Part shown: positions 26,524-36,504 of the stretch, in pieces
Layout of the letters: every line of letters starts with the position of its first letter
Numbering within the stretch: position 1 is the first letter of the stretch
DNA from: Candidatus Halobonum tyrrellensis G22
GTDB lineage: Archaea > Halobacteriota > Halobacteria > Halobacteriales > Haloferacaceae
Reading direction: 5' to 3'
Assembly (NCBI RefSeq): GCF_000495475.1
Contig: NZ_ASGZ01000008.1
Location: 1 to 64,000 of the forward strand
Length of the DNA: 64,000 bases
Translations under genes and position numbers: made by a program
Notes under the pieces: model-generated
What the model was told of the DNA's origin: nothing
Databases searched by the model: none
What the model saw: the letters and a program-made list of their open reading frames with translations, nothing else

Positions 26524-27126
26524 TCAGGCGGCGACGCCCGCGAGCGCGTACACGAGCGTCATCCCCGCGCCCGCGACCGGCGGGATGGTGAGGTTGTCGT
26601 CGACGACGTACCCGGCGATCACCGGTTTGAGTCCGTCGGCGGCCGTCGCTCCCAGCGCGCCCGCGGCGGCGGCGGCGACCGCGACGGGGGTGGCGTGGCC
26701 CGCGGTGAACGGGACCGCGAGTCCGAAACAGACCAGAAACATCACCGCGAGCACGCCGAGTTCCTTCGCGGTGCCCGCGTCGTTCGACCCGAGGTAGCCC
26801 GAGATTGGGTCGCCGATGGAGAGCATCAACATCGCGGGCACCGCGACCGGCGGCGCGAACGCGAACGCCGCGACGGTGAACGCCACCATGAACAGCGCGT
26901 AGCCCGCGACGTTGGTCGCCTCGTAGCTCCGGGTCAGCCGGTCGTACACCCAGTGGTCCAGTCCGACCACGAGCCGCAGGAACTCCAGGAGGAACACCAG
27001 CCCGGTCAGCGCCAACAGGAGGTACCGTAGCTGCCGCCACGCGACGACGCCGAGCAGGTACGACGCCGGCAGCACCGTCCCCGACGCGTGGACGGCGCGC
27101 CGGGCGAGTTCACCGTCACCCCCCAC
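26524..27126 (-). CDS. Dolichol/phytol kinase-like membrane protein
   Basis: A 200-residue protein with about six membrane segments. RRAVHASG near the N-terminus and LSIGDPISGYLGS near residue 105 match the CTP-dependent polyprenol (SEC59, phytol) kinase family. In archaea such enzymes could supply dolichol phosphate for N-glycosylation or salvage geranylgeraniol; which one applies here is open. It ends 23 bases after the convergent small membrane gene and starts three bases past the glyS stop, so it is probably co-transcribed with glyS. Confidence 0.78.
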   Translation of the reverse strand: MGGDGELARRAVHASGTVLPASYLLGVVAWRQLRYLLLALTGLVFLLEFLRLVVGLDHWVYDRLTRSYEATNVAGYALFMVAFTVAAFAFAPPVAVPAMLMLSIGDPISGYLGSNDAGTAKELGVLAVMFLVCFGLAVPFTAGHATPVAVAAAAAGALGATAADGLKPVIAGYVVDDNLTIPPVAGAGMTLVYALAGVAA

Positions 27127-27129
27127 GGC

Positions 27130-28962
27130 TCAGTCGACCCGTTCGTACGCCTCGCTCACCGCGTCGAACGCCGTCTCGCCCGCTCGCAGCGACGCTAGCG
27201 TCTCCGCGAGCGCCGAGGCGGGCAGCCGCACCTGCGCGGTCGTGTCGCGGTCGCGCAGCGTCACCGTCGGCTCGCCGTCGCCCTCGACGCCGTCGCGGTC
27301 GACCGTGACGCAGAACGGCGTGCCCACCTCGTCCTGCCGGCGGTAGCGCCGACCGATCGAGCCGGAGTCGTCGTACGTCACCGACAGGCCGGCGTCGCGG
27401 AGGTCCGACACCACCCCGTCTGCGACCTCCAGCAACCGGTCGTCGTTCGACACCAGCGGGAACACCGCGGCGTGCGTCGGCGCGAGTTCGGGGTCGAGCG
27501 CGAGGTACGTCCGCTCCTCGTCGTCGACGGTGTCGGTCTCGTAGGCGTGGTCGATCAGCGTGTAGACGATCCGGTCGATGCCGAACGACGGCTCGACCAC
27601 GTGCGGGGTGACGTGCTCGCCGTTCTCGGTCACCTCCTCGACCGAGAAGTTCGCGGTGTCGGTCGCCACCGCGTGCTCCTCGCCGTCGACTTCGACGGTC
27701 ACCTCCTCGGCGTCGAACGCGTCGGGGTCGCGCTCCGCGAGCGTCTCGAGCGCCTCGGCCACGTCGCCGGCCGCACCGCCGAACTCGGGACCGAGCGTCG
27801 CCATGTCGGGGTCGACCGTCGGCCGCTCGACGGTTCGGGGCTCGTCGTACTGTTTGAACACGGTGAACGACTCGCCGCTGTGGTCGGCGTGTTTCGAGAG
27901 GTCGTAGTCGCCCCGGTAGGCGAAACCGGTGATCTCGATCCAGTCGCCGTCCACTTCGCTCTCGGCGTCCCAGCAGTCGGCGGCGTAGTGGGCGAGTTCG
28001 CCCGGGAGGTGCTGGCGGTAGCGGAACCGGTCGGGGTCGACGCCCACCCGCTCGTACCAGCCCTGCGCGACGCCGAGGTAGTAGCCCACCCACGGCGAGC
28101 CGATGGTGCCGTCCTCGACCGCCTCGCCGACCGTCGTGGTGTACGCCTCGCCGTCGTCGTCGGCCTGCGCCTCTGCGGAGTAGAGCGTGACCTCCACGTC
28201 CTCGACCTCCTCGAGCGGCGGTTCGTCCGTCTCGGGGTCGATGAACTGCTCCAACTCCGCCTGCGTGAACTCCCGCACCCGGATGAGGCCCTTCCGCGGC
28301 GATATCTCGTTGCGGTACGCCGGCCCGATCTGGGTGACGCCGAACGGCAACTGGTTGCGCGCGTACTCCTTCAGCCGGGGGAACTCCACGAAGATGCCCT
28401 GCGCCGTCTCCGGGCGGAGGTAGCCCGCCTGACCGGAGCCGGGACCGATGCTCGTCTCGAACATCAGGTTGAACTCCTCGACGGGTTCGTCCGACAGCGG
28501 CGCGTCACACGTCGGACACCGGACGTCGTGTTCGCGCAACAGCTCCTCCACCTCGGGGATCGGGAGCGCCTCGGCGTCCTCGATGTCGGTGGCGTCCTCG
28601 ATCAGGTGGTCCGCGCGGTGGGAGGTGCCACACTCGGGGCACTCGACGAGCATGTCGTCGAAGCCGTCGAGGTGACCCGACGCCTCGAACACCGCCTCGG
28701 GCATGACCGTGGGCGCCTCTATCTCGTAGTTGCCCTGCCTGACGGTGAACCGGTCGCGCCACGCGGATTCGAGGTTGTCCTTGAGCGACGCGCCCTGCGG
28801 GCCGTAGGTGTAGAAGCCCGCGACGCCGCCGTACGCGCCGCTGGCGCCGAAGAAGAAGCCGCGCCGCTTGGCGAGTTCGGTGATCGCCTCGCTCCGGTCG
28901 CGGTCGGTCGCCGCGGGCGTCGGCGCGCCCGCCTCGGGGTCGCTCTCGCCCTGTTCGCTCAT
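27130..28962 (-). CDS. glyS: Glycyl-tRNA synthetase
   Basis: A 610-residue class II glycyl-tRNA synthetase of the dimeric archaeal/eukaryotic type. Motif 1/N-terminal KRRGFFFGASGAYGGVAGFYTYGP, a zinc-ribbon-like pair CPECGTSHR and CPTCDAP, motif 2 (FRNEISPRKGLIRVREFTQAE as two adjoining parts) and the C-terminal anticodon-binding domain are all recognisable. The ATG at 28962 directly precedes an acidic, haloarchaeal-type N-terminal tail; a longer extension upstream is Arg/Pro-rich and unlikely. Confidence 0.95.
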   Translation of the reverse strand: MSEQGESDPEAGAPTPAATDRDRSEAITELAKRRGFFFGASGAYGGVAGFYTYGPQGASLKDNLESAWRDRFTVRQGNYEIEAPTVMPEAVFEASGHLDGFDDMLVECPECGTSHRADHLIEDATDIEDAEALPIPEVEELLREHDVRCPTCDAPLSDEPVEEFNLMFETSIGPGSGQAGYLRPETAQGIFVEFPRLKEYARNQLPFGVTQIGPAYRNEISPRKGLIRVREFTQAELEQFIDPETDEPPLEEVEDVEVTLYSAEAQADDDGEAYTTTVGEAVEDGTIGSPWVGYYLGVAQGWYERVGVDPDRFRYRQHLPGELAHYAADCWDAESEVDGDWIEITGFAYRGDYDLSKHADHSGESFTVFKQYDEPRTVERPTVDPDMATLGPEFGGAAGDVAEALETLAERDPDAFDAEEVTVEVDGEEHAVATDTANFSVEEVTENGEHVTPHVVEPSFGIDRIVYTLIDHAYETDTVDDEERTYLALDPELAPTHAAVFPLVSNDDRLLEVADGVVSDLRDAGLSVTYDDSGSIGRRYRRQDEVGTPFCVTVDRDGVEGDGEPTVTLRDRDTTAQVRLPASALAETLASLRAGETAFDAVSEAYERVD

Positions 28963-29135
28963 CGGTCCCACCGCCGTCGGCCGCCGTCGGGGGTGCCCGG
29001 TTCCCGGTGTCGAGTCATGCCCGCCAGTATCCACACGACGCTGTTAAGCGCACCGACACCGCGCGGACGGCTCCCACGCGGCTCACGCGGACCGGACGGC
29101 GCGCGACGACGCGCACCGCGCGCGTCGCTCCCCGT

Positions 29136-30614
29136 TCACCGCCGCTGCGAGCGTCGCCGCGCCGCCTCCCCGTCCCCGGCCGGCCGGCCCGTGGACTCGC
29201 GTCGGAACACCGGCGTCCCGGGGTTGCCGGTGTCGGCGTACCCCGCCAGCCGGAGCGAGAAGACGAGGTCCGCCAGCCCGCACCACTCCTGGTCGAGCAG
29301 CGGGTCGCCGTCGGCGGTGTAGTCGGCGCCCGCCTCGTCGAGGGCGTCGAGCGCCACCGACTCCTCGGCGTCCTCGACCGCCCGGCGGAGCGCCGGCCGC
29401 CGCGGCCGTTCGTAGCGGTCGACCTTCTCGGCGACCCGCCACACCATGTCGTCGTGGGTGACCCGTCCGGCGCGTTCGGGGCTGCGCACCTGCCGGACGT
29501 GTTCGACCAGCCGGCGGTTGAGCGCGACCGCCGTCTCCCAGTTGTCGACCACCCAGCGTGCCTTCGCCCCCAGGTCGTCGACGGGTGCGACCAGCGGGTA
29601 GTCCTCGGGGACGCAGTCGTAGATCCACGGCTCGTCGCGTAAGACGAGCACCTGGCCGCTCGCGGCCTGTTCGAACCACGTCCGCGCGAGCGTGTCGTAC
29701 TCGGTCGCACAGACGGTGATGTCGCCGGTCGCCAGCGTCTCCTCGTAGAGCGCGCGCGACGCCTCCGAGTGGGCCCGCACCCACGGCAGTTTCGCGTACT
29801 CCTCGGGCACGCCGCCCATGCTGGTGATCACCGTCCGGATGCCGTACTCCTCGTGGAGCAACTCCGCGACGGCCATCACCACGTCCTGTCGCTTCTTCTC
29901 CCACCCCGACCCGGCGACGTGGAACACCCGGGGTTCGTCGCTGTAGCGCTCGTTGAACCGCTCGAAGTCGATGGGGCTGTTGGTGAGCACCGACCGGTCG
30001 AGCGCCTCCTCGATCAGGCTCTCGGGCATCACTCGCCGCGCGAACATCGGGAGTTCGTCGCGGTCGAGTTTGGCCTTGAACCACATCCCGTCGGCGAGCA
30101 CCGCCTCGACCGCTTCGAGCAGGCGGTGGTAGTCGAACCGGTGGCCGTCGTCAGGGTACTTGAACGGCAGCATCAGGTCGTGGACGTTCACCACGATGTC
30201 GAACGGGTTCACCTGGTCCGCGCGGTGACCCGAGAGGTGCAACAGCCACTTGTAGAGGTCCGTCCGGCCGTTGCGGTACTGGTCGACGACCACGTCGACG
30301 TAGCCCAACTCGTCGTAGATGCGCCGTCGGAGTTCGCGCAGTTGGTCCGCCGAGTAGCCGCTCTCGGTGAACAGGTAGCGCTCCGAGGAGTCGTGCATCA
30401 GCGGGTCCGCCTCCACGAGCGTCACCCGGTCGCGGTCGGCGAACACGTCGGGCCGCTCGTAGTTGGCGTCGCCGCGGTGGGGCAACAGCCAGTAGACGTG
30501 GAGCGTGTCGTCGATCCGGAGCCACTGCTCGACCCACGTCACCGCGTCGTTGAGCGTGGCGTTCGCGCTGGCTTCCTCCGGCCGGTACAGTTCCGGGACG
30601 AGAAGTACGCGCAT
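29136..30614 (-). CDS. GT-B-type glycosyltransferase-like protein
   Basis: A 492-residue soluble protein with two Rossmann-like halves. The N-terminal half opens MRVLLVPELYRPEEASANATL and holds NVHDLMLPF near residue 145. The C-terminal half holds FHVAGSGWEKKRQDVVMAVAEL near residue 230 and an acceptor/donor region ITVCATEYDTLARTWFEQAASG, as in GT4 enzymes where an E-x7-E motif contacts the nucleotide sugar. The donor and acceptor are unknown. The last 30 residues are Arg-rich. No surface-glycan cluster surrounds it. Confidence 0.7.
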   Translation of the reverse strand: MRVLLVPELYRPEEASANATLNDAVTWVEQWLRIDDTLHVYWLLPHRGDANYERPDVFADRDRVTLVEADPLMHDSSERYLFTESGYSADQLRELRRRIYDELGYVDVVVDQYRNGRTDLYKWLLHLSGHRADQVNPFDIVVNVHDLMLPFKYPDDGHRFDYHRLLEAVEAVLADGMWFKAKLDRDELPMFARRVMPESLIEEALDRSVLTNSPIDFERFNERYSDEPRVFHVAGSGWEKKRQDVVMAVAELLHEEYGIRTVITSMGGVPEEYAKLPWVRAHSEASRALYEETLATGDITVCATEYDTLARTWFEQAASGQVLVLRDEPWIYDCVPEDYPLVAPVDDLGAKARWVVDNWETAVALNRRLVEHVRQVRSPERAGRVTHDDMVWRVAEKVDRYERPRRPALRRAVEDAEESVALDALDEAGADYTADGDPLLDQEWCGLADLVFSLRLAGYADTGNPGTPVFRRESTGRPAGDGEAARRRSQRR

Positions 30615-30859
30615 CCGTGTCTACTCGGACTCCTCGGGGGACGCTCTTGAGCGGTCCGGTGCGTCTCCCGACCGGGCGTATCCGGGACACCCGTCGGCCG
30701 CCACGCCGCACCCACGCCGCACTCAGCGGGCAACCACCGCGTGAAAACCCTCCACGACTCCGCTGGTTCCGGCCGGCCGCCCGGCTCCGTCCGGCTCCCC
30801 CCGCCACGGTCCTCACGCGAGGCGGCGGGCGCGCGGTCGAACGGGCTACCGAGCCGCGA

Positions 30860-31714
30860 CTACAGCGCCGCGACCACGTGGACGTCGCGGACGATGCCCG
30901 CGACGTCGCCGCCGGTCACCAGCGGCACCTGCTCGATGTCGTTCGAGATCATCTCCTGGGCGACCTCGGTGACCGACCGGGTCTTCGAGACGGTGACCAC
31001 CTCCTCGGTCATGAACTCGGAGACGGGTTCGACCGGGATCTCGACGTTCCGGGTCGGGATGTACGCGCTCCCGACGCCCTTGATCCCCTCCCACTTCCAG
31101 TCGTCGTCCTCGTCGGCGATCGAGTCGCCGGTGTCGTCGGCGCCCTCGACGACGCGCGCGACGTCGACGATGTCCACCTCGGTCACCATCCCCGCCATCC
31201 CCTCCTCGTCGAGGGCGATGGCGTACGGGACGCGCGCGAAGTAGAGTTGTCGCTCGGTCACGGTCAGGGGCGTGCCGACGTACACCGTGTTCACCTCGTC
31301 GCCCGCGACGTCGCCGCAGGTCGCATCCACCTCCACCTTCCCGTGTGCGATCGCGTCGATCACGTCGGTCACGGTGATGATCCCCGCCAGTCGGTCGCCG
31401 TTTTCGGCTTCGACCACCGGGATCCGGCGGGTGCCCTCGCCGAGCATGATCTGGGCGGCGTCCCGGAGGTGGGTGTCGGGCGTCACCGTCGCCACCTCGC
31501 GCATCAGGATCGCCAACTGGTCCTCGTCGGGCTGTTCGATGAGGTCGTCGCGCGACACCAGCCCGCGGTACGTCTCGTCGTCACCCTCGCCTTTGACCAC
31601 GGGCACCGACGAGAAGCGGTGCTCCTGGAGATACGCGAGCACGTCGTCCCGACCGCCCGGGAGCGACACTGTCACGAGGTCGGCCCGGGGCGTCATCGCG
31701 TCGACTACGTTCAT
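30860..31714 (-). CDS. Four-CBS-domain protein
   Basis: A 284-residue protein made of four CBS motifs in two Bateman pairs, starting MNVVDAMTPRADLVTVSLPG; repeats of the RFSSVPVV and TRRIPVVEA type mark each domain. CBS pairs sense adenosine nucleotides or related ligands. No catalytic domain is attached, so it may regulate a separate partner. The 245 bases upstream of the neighbouring glycosyltransferase (30615-30859) hold nothing recognisable. Confidence 0.9.
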   Translation of the reverse strand: MNVVDAMTPRADLVTVSLPGGRDDVLAYLQEHRFSSVPVVKGEGDDETYRGLVSRDDLIEQPDEDQLAILMREVATVTPDTHLRDAAQIMLGEGTRRIPVVEAENGDRLAGIITVTDVIDAIAHGKVEVDATCGDVAGDEVNTVYVGTPLTVTERQLYFARVPYAIALDEEGMAGMVTEVDIVDVARVVEGADDTGDSIADEDDDWKWEGIKGVGSAYIPTRNVEIPVEPVSEFMTEEVVTVSKTRSVTEVAQEMISNDIEQVPLVTGGDVAGIVRDVHVVAAL

Positions 31715-31866
31715 ACGGCCGCGTATCGAGTCGCCACCTCTTGTAAACTGCGACCCGCGGCGGCCGCTCGCGCGCCGACGCGGCCGACTCCGCGCGTCGT
31801 TCCCCGACCCTCAGGTTTGAGAACTAATGCGACGGCTTTATTCGTTGTTGGCAACACGTGCAGTAT

Positions 31867-32010
31867 ATGGGAGAAGAGTGTACGGAACCGGACGTGATGG
31901 CGTCGATCGACGAGGGAACCTCGGAGTTCGTCATCGCCGACATCGCGTGCGATGACGCGTGGCTGTCGGTCCGGTCGGGCGACGCGCCGGTGCTCGAAAA
32001 CTGGTGTTGA
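31867..32010 (+). CDS. 47-residue haloarchaeal micro-protein (DUF7556-like)
   Basis: The frame reads MGEECTEPDVMASIDEGTSE, then FVIADIACDDAWLSV and ends in Cys. The acidic composition and conserved-looking core (EPDVMASIDEGTSEFVIADI) fit a small haloarchaeal family I recall as DUF7556. A CTTTATT box at 31837-31843 lies about 27 bases upstream, giving a leaderless mRNA. The function is unknown. Confidence 0.7.
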   Translation: MGEECTEPDVMASIDEGTSEFVIADIACDDAWLSVRSGDAPVLENWC

Positions 32011-32175
32011 GCTGACCGGTTCGCGCCCGCCCCGTGCCCGCCCGCCGCCGACCACGGTCGGCTGTCCCGTTCCCGTTCTTCCCGTTCCGCTCCGTTTCCC
32101 ACTCCGCTCCGTTCTTCGCGTCGCCTCCCCGCCGAGCGTGCGCCGTGACCGCCACCCGGGGAGCGCCCCGGCCGC

Positions 32176-32427
32176 TCACACCTCGTCGTCCGGGCCGTGC
32201 CGGTCGGCCATCCGCGACGCCTCGGCGGCGTAGCGCTCGCGCGTCTCCGCGTCCGTCACCGCCTCGGCGTCGTCGCCGTCGCGTTCGACCGCGGCGGTCG
32301 CGGGGTTCCGGCTCAGCAGTTCGACCGACGCCTGCCGGCGGTACCGCCGCTCGCCGTCCGGGGTGGCGTACACGAGCGTGACGGTCTGTCGGGTGTCGTA
32401 CTCGCGTTCGACCAGCCAGAGTCGCAT
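32176..32427 (-). CDS. Small haloarchaeal protein of unknown function
   Basis: An 83-residue protein with a beta-rich N-terminal half ([20 protein letters not shown]) and an acidic helical C-terminal half ([18 protein letters not shown]). No motif is known to me. The composition and GC3 pattern support coding. Confidence 0.65.
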   Translation of the reverse strand: MRLWLVEREYDTRQTVTLVYATPDGERRYRRQASVELLSRNPATAAVERDGDDAEAVTDAETRERYAAEASRMADRHGPDDEV

Positions 32428-32553
32428 GCCGGCGGCTACGCGGGTGGGGTGGAAAAAGCCGTCCTCCGCTCGCGGTTCGGGTCCGGGGCGGGTTGGTCGG
32501 TCCGCGGTGGGCGCGCTCCGATCTGGGCGCCGTCGATCCGGTCGCCTCCCCGA

Positions 32554-34194
32554 CTACTCGGGGCGGGCGCCGCCGTCGGCGCGTGCCGCCCCGGTCTCGC
32601 GGTCCTCGCGGAGTTCGGACACCCGCGCGGAGAGCCCCTCGATCGCGTCGGTCTGTTCGTCGGTCGCGGCGACGATGCGGTCCGCGGCGCCCTCGGTCTC
32701 CTCGGCGCGTCCGCGCACGTCCTCGATGGTGGCGGTGAGTTCCTCCACCGTGGCGGCCTGGTCGTCGGTCGCGCGCGACACCTCGCCGATGCCGTCGGCC
32801 GCCTCGTCGATGGCGGCGGCGATGTCGTCGAACGCCGCGAGCACGTCGTCGATCTGGTCGGCGGCGTGGTCGATCTGCTGGTGGCTCTCCTCGGCGGCGA
32901 TCACCGTCGAGTCGGTCTGCGTCTGGAGTTGGTCGATGTTCTCGGTGATCTGTTCGGTGTGCTGGCGGGTCTCGTCGGCGAGCGTCTTGACCTCCTCGGC
33001 GACGACTGCGAACCCGTCGCCGTCCTTGCCCGCGCGGGCGGCCTCGATGTTGGCGTTCAGGGCCAGGAGGTTGGTCTGTTCGGCCACGTCGGAGATGACC
33101 TCCACGACCGCCTCGATGTCGTCCATCCGCTCGCCGAGGTCGGTGACCGACGTGACGAGCTCCTCGCCGATCTCGGTCACATCGGCGGTCGCCTCGCTGG
33201 CGTCCTCGGAGGCGTCGAGGCCCTCGTTTGCGGCCTCGCGCGCCTGCTCGGCGGCGGCGTCGACCTGTTCTGCGGTCGCGGCCACCTCCTCCATCGACGC
33301 CGAGAACGTCTGCATCTCCGAGACCCCCTCGGTGAGCAGTTCGTTCTGCTCGCCGACGTTCTCGGCGATATCCTCGGCGGCGTCGACGGCGTCGTCGACG
33401 GCCGTCTTCAGCCGGGCGGTCTGTTCGTCGACGCCCGCGGCGGTGTCCTCGAAGTTGGCGGCCACCCGGTTGAGACCGTCCGTCATCCCCTCGGTCAGCC
33501 GCTCGTCGAGTACGTCGTGTTCGTCGTCGAACGACGCGCGCGCGCTCAGGTCGCCCGCCACCAGCGATTCGAGGGTCTCGTGGAGTTCGTCCGAGAACGC
33601 CCGGATCGACTCCTCGTTGAGCACCGACTCGGTGCGGTCCTCCACCGTCTCGACCGCCCCGACGAGGTCGTCGCCCTCGTACAGCGGCGTCGCCGTGTAC
33701 GAGAGGTACCGCGTCTCTCCGTCGGGGCCGACTATCTCGCCCTCGTCGGCGTACCGCGAGAGCGCCTCGTCGTCGAGCGTCACGTCGTACTCGCGGTGGG
33801 CGGTCTCGGGGTGGGCGAGCACCCGTTCGGCGAGCGTCTCGCCCGCTCCGTCGCGCCGGCCGACCAGCGCACCCGGGTCAGCGTGTCCGACCGCCTCGGC
33901 GGCGTCGACGCCCGTGATCGCCGCCATCGCGGCGTTCCACGCGACCACCTCGCCGTCGGCGTCGAGCATGAACACCGCCGATCCTACCCCGTCGAGCAAC
34001 ACCCCGTCGTCGACGTTCAGCCCGTCCGCCTCGTTCGTCTCGTCACCGCGTTCGGCGTCCGCTCCACCGGGTCCGGCGGCCGGCCCCGCGTCCGTGTCGA
34101 CAGTCTCGTTCACCGCGACCCCGCCGTCGGTGACGGCGTCGTCGGTCGCGTCGGCGGCGAACAGCGCCCGGATCCGGTCGGATAACGACAGCAT
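32554..34194 (-). CDS. Soluble PAS-containing chemotaxis/phototaxis transducer (Htr, MCP)
   Basis: A 546-residue methyl-accepting transducer with no membrane segment. The N-terminal 60 residues are acidic linker, a PAS domain follows (about 65-190, including [22 protein letters not shown]), and the long coiled coil reaches a hairpin tip [20 protein letters not shown] near residue 380, which binds CheW/CheA. Methylatable Glu/Gln pairs flank it. With PAS it probably senses a cytoplasmic signal such as redox state. It stands alone at 32-34 kb, between the two motility islands, with a matching operator-like promoter. Confidence 0.93.
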   Translation of the reverse strand: MLSLSDRIRALFAADATDDAVTDGGVAVNETVDTDAGPAAGPGGADAERGDETNEADGLNVDDGVLLDGVGSAVFMLDADGEVVAWNAAMAAITGVDAAEAVGHADPGALVGRRDGAGETLAERVLAHPETAHREYDVTLDDEALSRYADEGEIVGPDGETRYLSYTATPLYEGDDLVGAVETVEDRTESVLNEESIRAFSDELHETLESLVAGDLSARASFDDEHDVLDERLTEGMTDGLNRVAANFEDTAAGVDEQTARLKTAVDDAVDAAEDIAENVGEQNELLTEGVSEMQTFSASMEEVAATAEQVDAAAEQAREAANEGLDASEDASEATADVTEIGEELVTSVTDLGERMDDIEAVVEVISDVAEQTNLLALNANIEAARAGKDGDGFAVVAEEVKTLADETRQHTEQITENIDQLQTQTDSTVIAAEESHQQIDHAADQIDDVLAAFDDIAAAIDEAADGIGEVSRATDDQAATVEELTATIEDVRGRAEETEGAADRIVAATDEQTDAIEGLSARVSELREDRETGAARADGGARPE

Positions 34195-34219
34195 ACAGCC
34201 CTCCGCTCGGTCCGGCCCC

Positions 34220-34252
34220 GTTAACGTTGTCTCCCGCGAATCACGCGTGATA
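34220..34252 (-). promoter_or_regulatory. Transducer promoter with TATC-N6-GATT dyad
   Basis: Read on the minus strand: TATC (34252-34249), ACGCGT, GATT (34242-34239). The inner 12 bases ATCACGCGTGAT (34240-34251) are a perfect palindrome. The TATA-like GTTAAC lies at 34225-34220, 14 bases further, and about 27 bases before the ATG, so the mRNA is predicted leaderless. Confidence 0.55.
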
Positions 34253-34312
34253 CACGGACGCGCGCGGGCGGACGCGTCACCCTCAAGCGGTCGCGGCCCC
34301 TCCCTTCGGTCG

Positions 34313-36157
34313 ATGGACGCGAGCGACGTCCGCGAGCGGGCGGCCGACCTGCCGCGCGAGCCGGGGGTCTACCTGTTCCACCGCGGCGAGGCGGTGTTGT
34401 ACGTCGGGAAGGCGGTCGACCTCCGCGCGCGAGTGCCGTCGTACGCCGACCCGCGGTCCGGCCGCGTCGCCCGGATGGTCCGCCGCGCCGACCGCCTGGA
34501 GTTCGCGGTCACCGACACGGAGACGCAGGCGCTACTCCTGGAGGCGAACCTGATCAAGCGCCACCGGCCGCGGTTCAACGTCCGGCTGAAGGACGACAAG
34601 TCGTACCCGCTGGTCCAGTTGACCGACCACCCGGTGCCGCGCATCGAGGTGACGCGCGACCCCGAGGAGGGAGCGACCGTGTTCGGCCCGTACACCGACA
34701 AGGGCCGCGTCGAGACGGTGGTGAAGGCGCTCCGGGAGACGTACGGCCTGCGCGGCTGTTCGGACCACAAGTACACCGGGCGCGAGCGGCCGTGTCTCGA
34801 CTACGAGATGGGGCTGTGTTCGGCGCCGTGTACCGGCGAGATAAGCGAGGAGGCGTACCGCGAGGACGTCGCGTCGGTCGTCCGCTTCTTCGAGGGCGAG
34901 ACGGGCGCGCTCGCCGACCCGCTCGAACGCGCGATGGAGACCGCCGCCCAAGCGGAGGAGTTCGAGCGCGCGGCCAACCTCCGCGACAGACTCGAAGCCG
35001 TGGAGTCGTTCCACGGCGCGGGCGAGGAGGCGGTCGACGCCCGGACCGACGAGCGCGCGACGGACGTGCTCGGCGCCGCCGTCGAGGGCGAGTCGGCGGT
35101 CGTCGCGCGCCTCCACAGCGAGCGGGGGCAACTCGTCGACCGCTCGCGGCACACGCTCGACGCGCCCGCGGCCGGCGACGGCGTCGAGGCGGAGCCGACG
35201 GACGCGGACGACGGACCGACCGACGCGAGCGGCGGGAGCGACGCGGGCGCGGCGGCCGACGGCGACGTGACCGGCAGCCGGGTCGCGGAGGTGCTCGGCG
35301 CGTTCCTCGTCCAGTACTACGCCGAGCGGGAACTGCCCGACGCCGTGGTGCTTCCCGAGCGACCCACCGACGAGGACGTGCTCGACTGGCTGGCCGCCGA
35401 GGGGGTCGACGTGCGCGTCCCCGGCGCGGGCCGGGAGGCGAAACTGGTCGACCTCGCGTTGAAGAACGCCCGCCGCGGCCCGACCCGCGAGGACGCGACG
35501 GCGGCGCTCGGCGACGCGCTCTCGGGCGTGCTCGACGGCGCGCGGCCCGAGCGGGTCGAGGGGTTCGACGTGAGCCACGGGCAGGGGAAGCAGGTCGTCG
35601 GCTCGGACGTGACGTTCGTCGACGGCGCCGCCGAGAAGGCGGACTACCGGCGGAAGAAGCTCACCGACCGCAACGACGACTACGCGAACATGCGCGAACT
35701 CGTGCGCTGGCGGGCCGAACGCGCCGTCGAGGGCCGCGACGAGCGGCCGGACCCCGACCTCCTCCTGATCGACGGCGGCGAGGGCCAACTCGGCGCCGCC
35801 CGCGACGCGCTCGCCGAGACGGGCTGGGACGTGCCGGTCGTCGCGCTCGCCAAGGAGGAGGAACTCGTCGTCACGCCCGACGGGGTGTGCGACTGGCCGT
35901 CGGACGCCCCCCACCTCCACCTGCTCCAGCGGGTGCGCGACGAGGCCCACCGCTTTGCGGTCCAGTACCACCAGACGCTCCGGGACGACGTCTCGACGGT
36001 GCTCGACGACGTGCCCGGGATCGGTCCCGAGACGCGCCGCCGGCTGCTCCGCCGGTTCGGCTCGGTCGAGAACGTCCGCGCCGCCTCGAGGGCGGACCTG
36101 ACCGACGTGTCGGGCGTCGGCGACGCCACCGCACGCACCATCGCCGAGCGGCTCTGA
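34313..36157 (+). CDS. uvrC: Excinuclease ABC subunit C
   Basis: A 614-residue UvrC, the dual-incision nuclease of bacterial-type nucleotide excision repair. A GIY-YIG N-terminal domain ([20 protein letters not shown]), CxxC-containing region ([11 protein letters not shown]), UVR helix pair near residues 200-225, RNase H-like nuclease domain ([26 protein letters not shown]) and C-terminal HhH motifs are in order. An acidic insert of about 35 residues near 285-315 is haloarchaeal. The ATG at 34313 is chosen by homology; further upstream the frame is Ser/Arg-rich antisense to the transducer. UvrA/B are not in the window. Confidence 0.95.
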   Translation: MDASDVRERAADLPREPGVYLFHRGEAVLYVGKAVDLRARVPSYADPRSGRVARMVRRADRLEFAVTDTETQALLLEANLIKRHRPRFNVRLKDDKSYPLVQLTDHPVPRIEVTRDPEEGATVFGPYTDKGRVETVVKALRETYGLRGCSDHKYTGRERPCLDYEMGLCSAPCTGEISEEAYREDVASVVRFFEGETGALADPLERAMETAAQAEEFERAANLRDRLEAVESFHGAGEEAVDARTDERATDVLGAAVEGESAVVARLHSERGQLVDRSRHTLDAPAAGDGVEAEPTDADDGPTDASGGSDAGAAADGDVTGSRVAEVLGAFLVQYYAERELPDAVVLPERPTDEDVLDWLAAEGVDVRVPGAGREAKLVDLALKNARRGPTREDATAALGDALSGVLDGARPERVEGFDVSHGQGKQVVGSDVTFVDGAAEKADYRRKKLTDRNDDYANMRELVRWRAERAVEGRDERPDPDLLLIDGGEGQLGAARDALAETGWDVPVVALAKEEELVVTPDGVCDWPSDAPHLHLLQRVRDEAHRFAVQYHQTLRDDVSTVLDDVPGIGPETRRRLLRRFGSVENVRAASRADLTDVSGVGDATARTIAERL

Positions 36158-36214
36158 CCCGCGGTCGGTCGGGCCGCGGGCGTTACACGGGTCGTGGCCG
36201 AACGCCTGACGTAT

Positions 36215-36475
36215 ATGGTAGGTTCACTCGCGTTCGGCGCGCTCGTCGGCGCGTTCCTCGACCCCTCACAGAAGGTGACGGCGGCGTTCCTCTCGTTCGC
36301 CTGTGGCGCGCTCGTGACCGTGCTGTCGTTCGAACTGTTCGAGCGCGCGGTCGCGCGCGGCGCGGTGGTCGCCTCCGTCGCCACCGAGGCGATGCCCGAG
36401 GCGTTCGGCGAGGGCGGCGACTACGTCGGGTTCACGACCGCGCTCGGCTTCCTGCTCACGTTCCTCCTGAAGTAG
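36215..36475 (+). CDS. Short ZIP-transporter-like remnant or two-helix membrane protein
   Basis: An 86-residue open frame. Its first half (VGSLAFGALVGAFLDPSQKV, then AAFLSFACGALVTVLSFELFE) reads like the first helices of haloarchaeal ZIP-type metal transporters. Its end (ATEAMPEAFGEGGDYVGFTT, then LGFLLTFLLK) reads like the last helix of the same family, which normally has about 250 residues. The middle helices and metal sites appear to be missing without loss of frame. It may be an internal-deletion remnant or a genuine small protein. An alternative GTG lies at 36194. Confidence 0.6.
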   Translation: MVGSLAFGALVGAFLDPSQKVTAAFLSFACGALVTVLSFELFERAVARGAVVASVATEAMPEAFGEGGDYVGFTTALGFLLTFLLK

Positions 36476-36504
36476 TCCGCCCGTCGTCCGTCCCGCGCTC
36501 CGTC

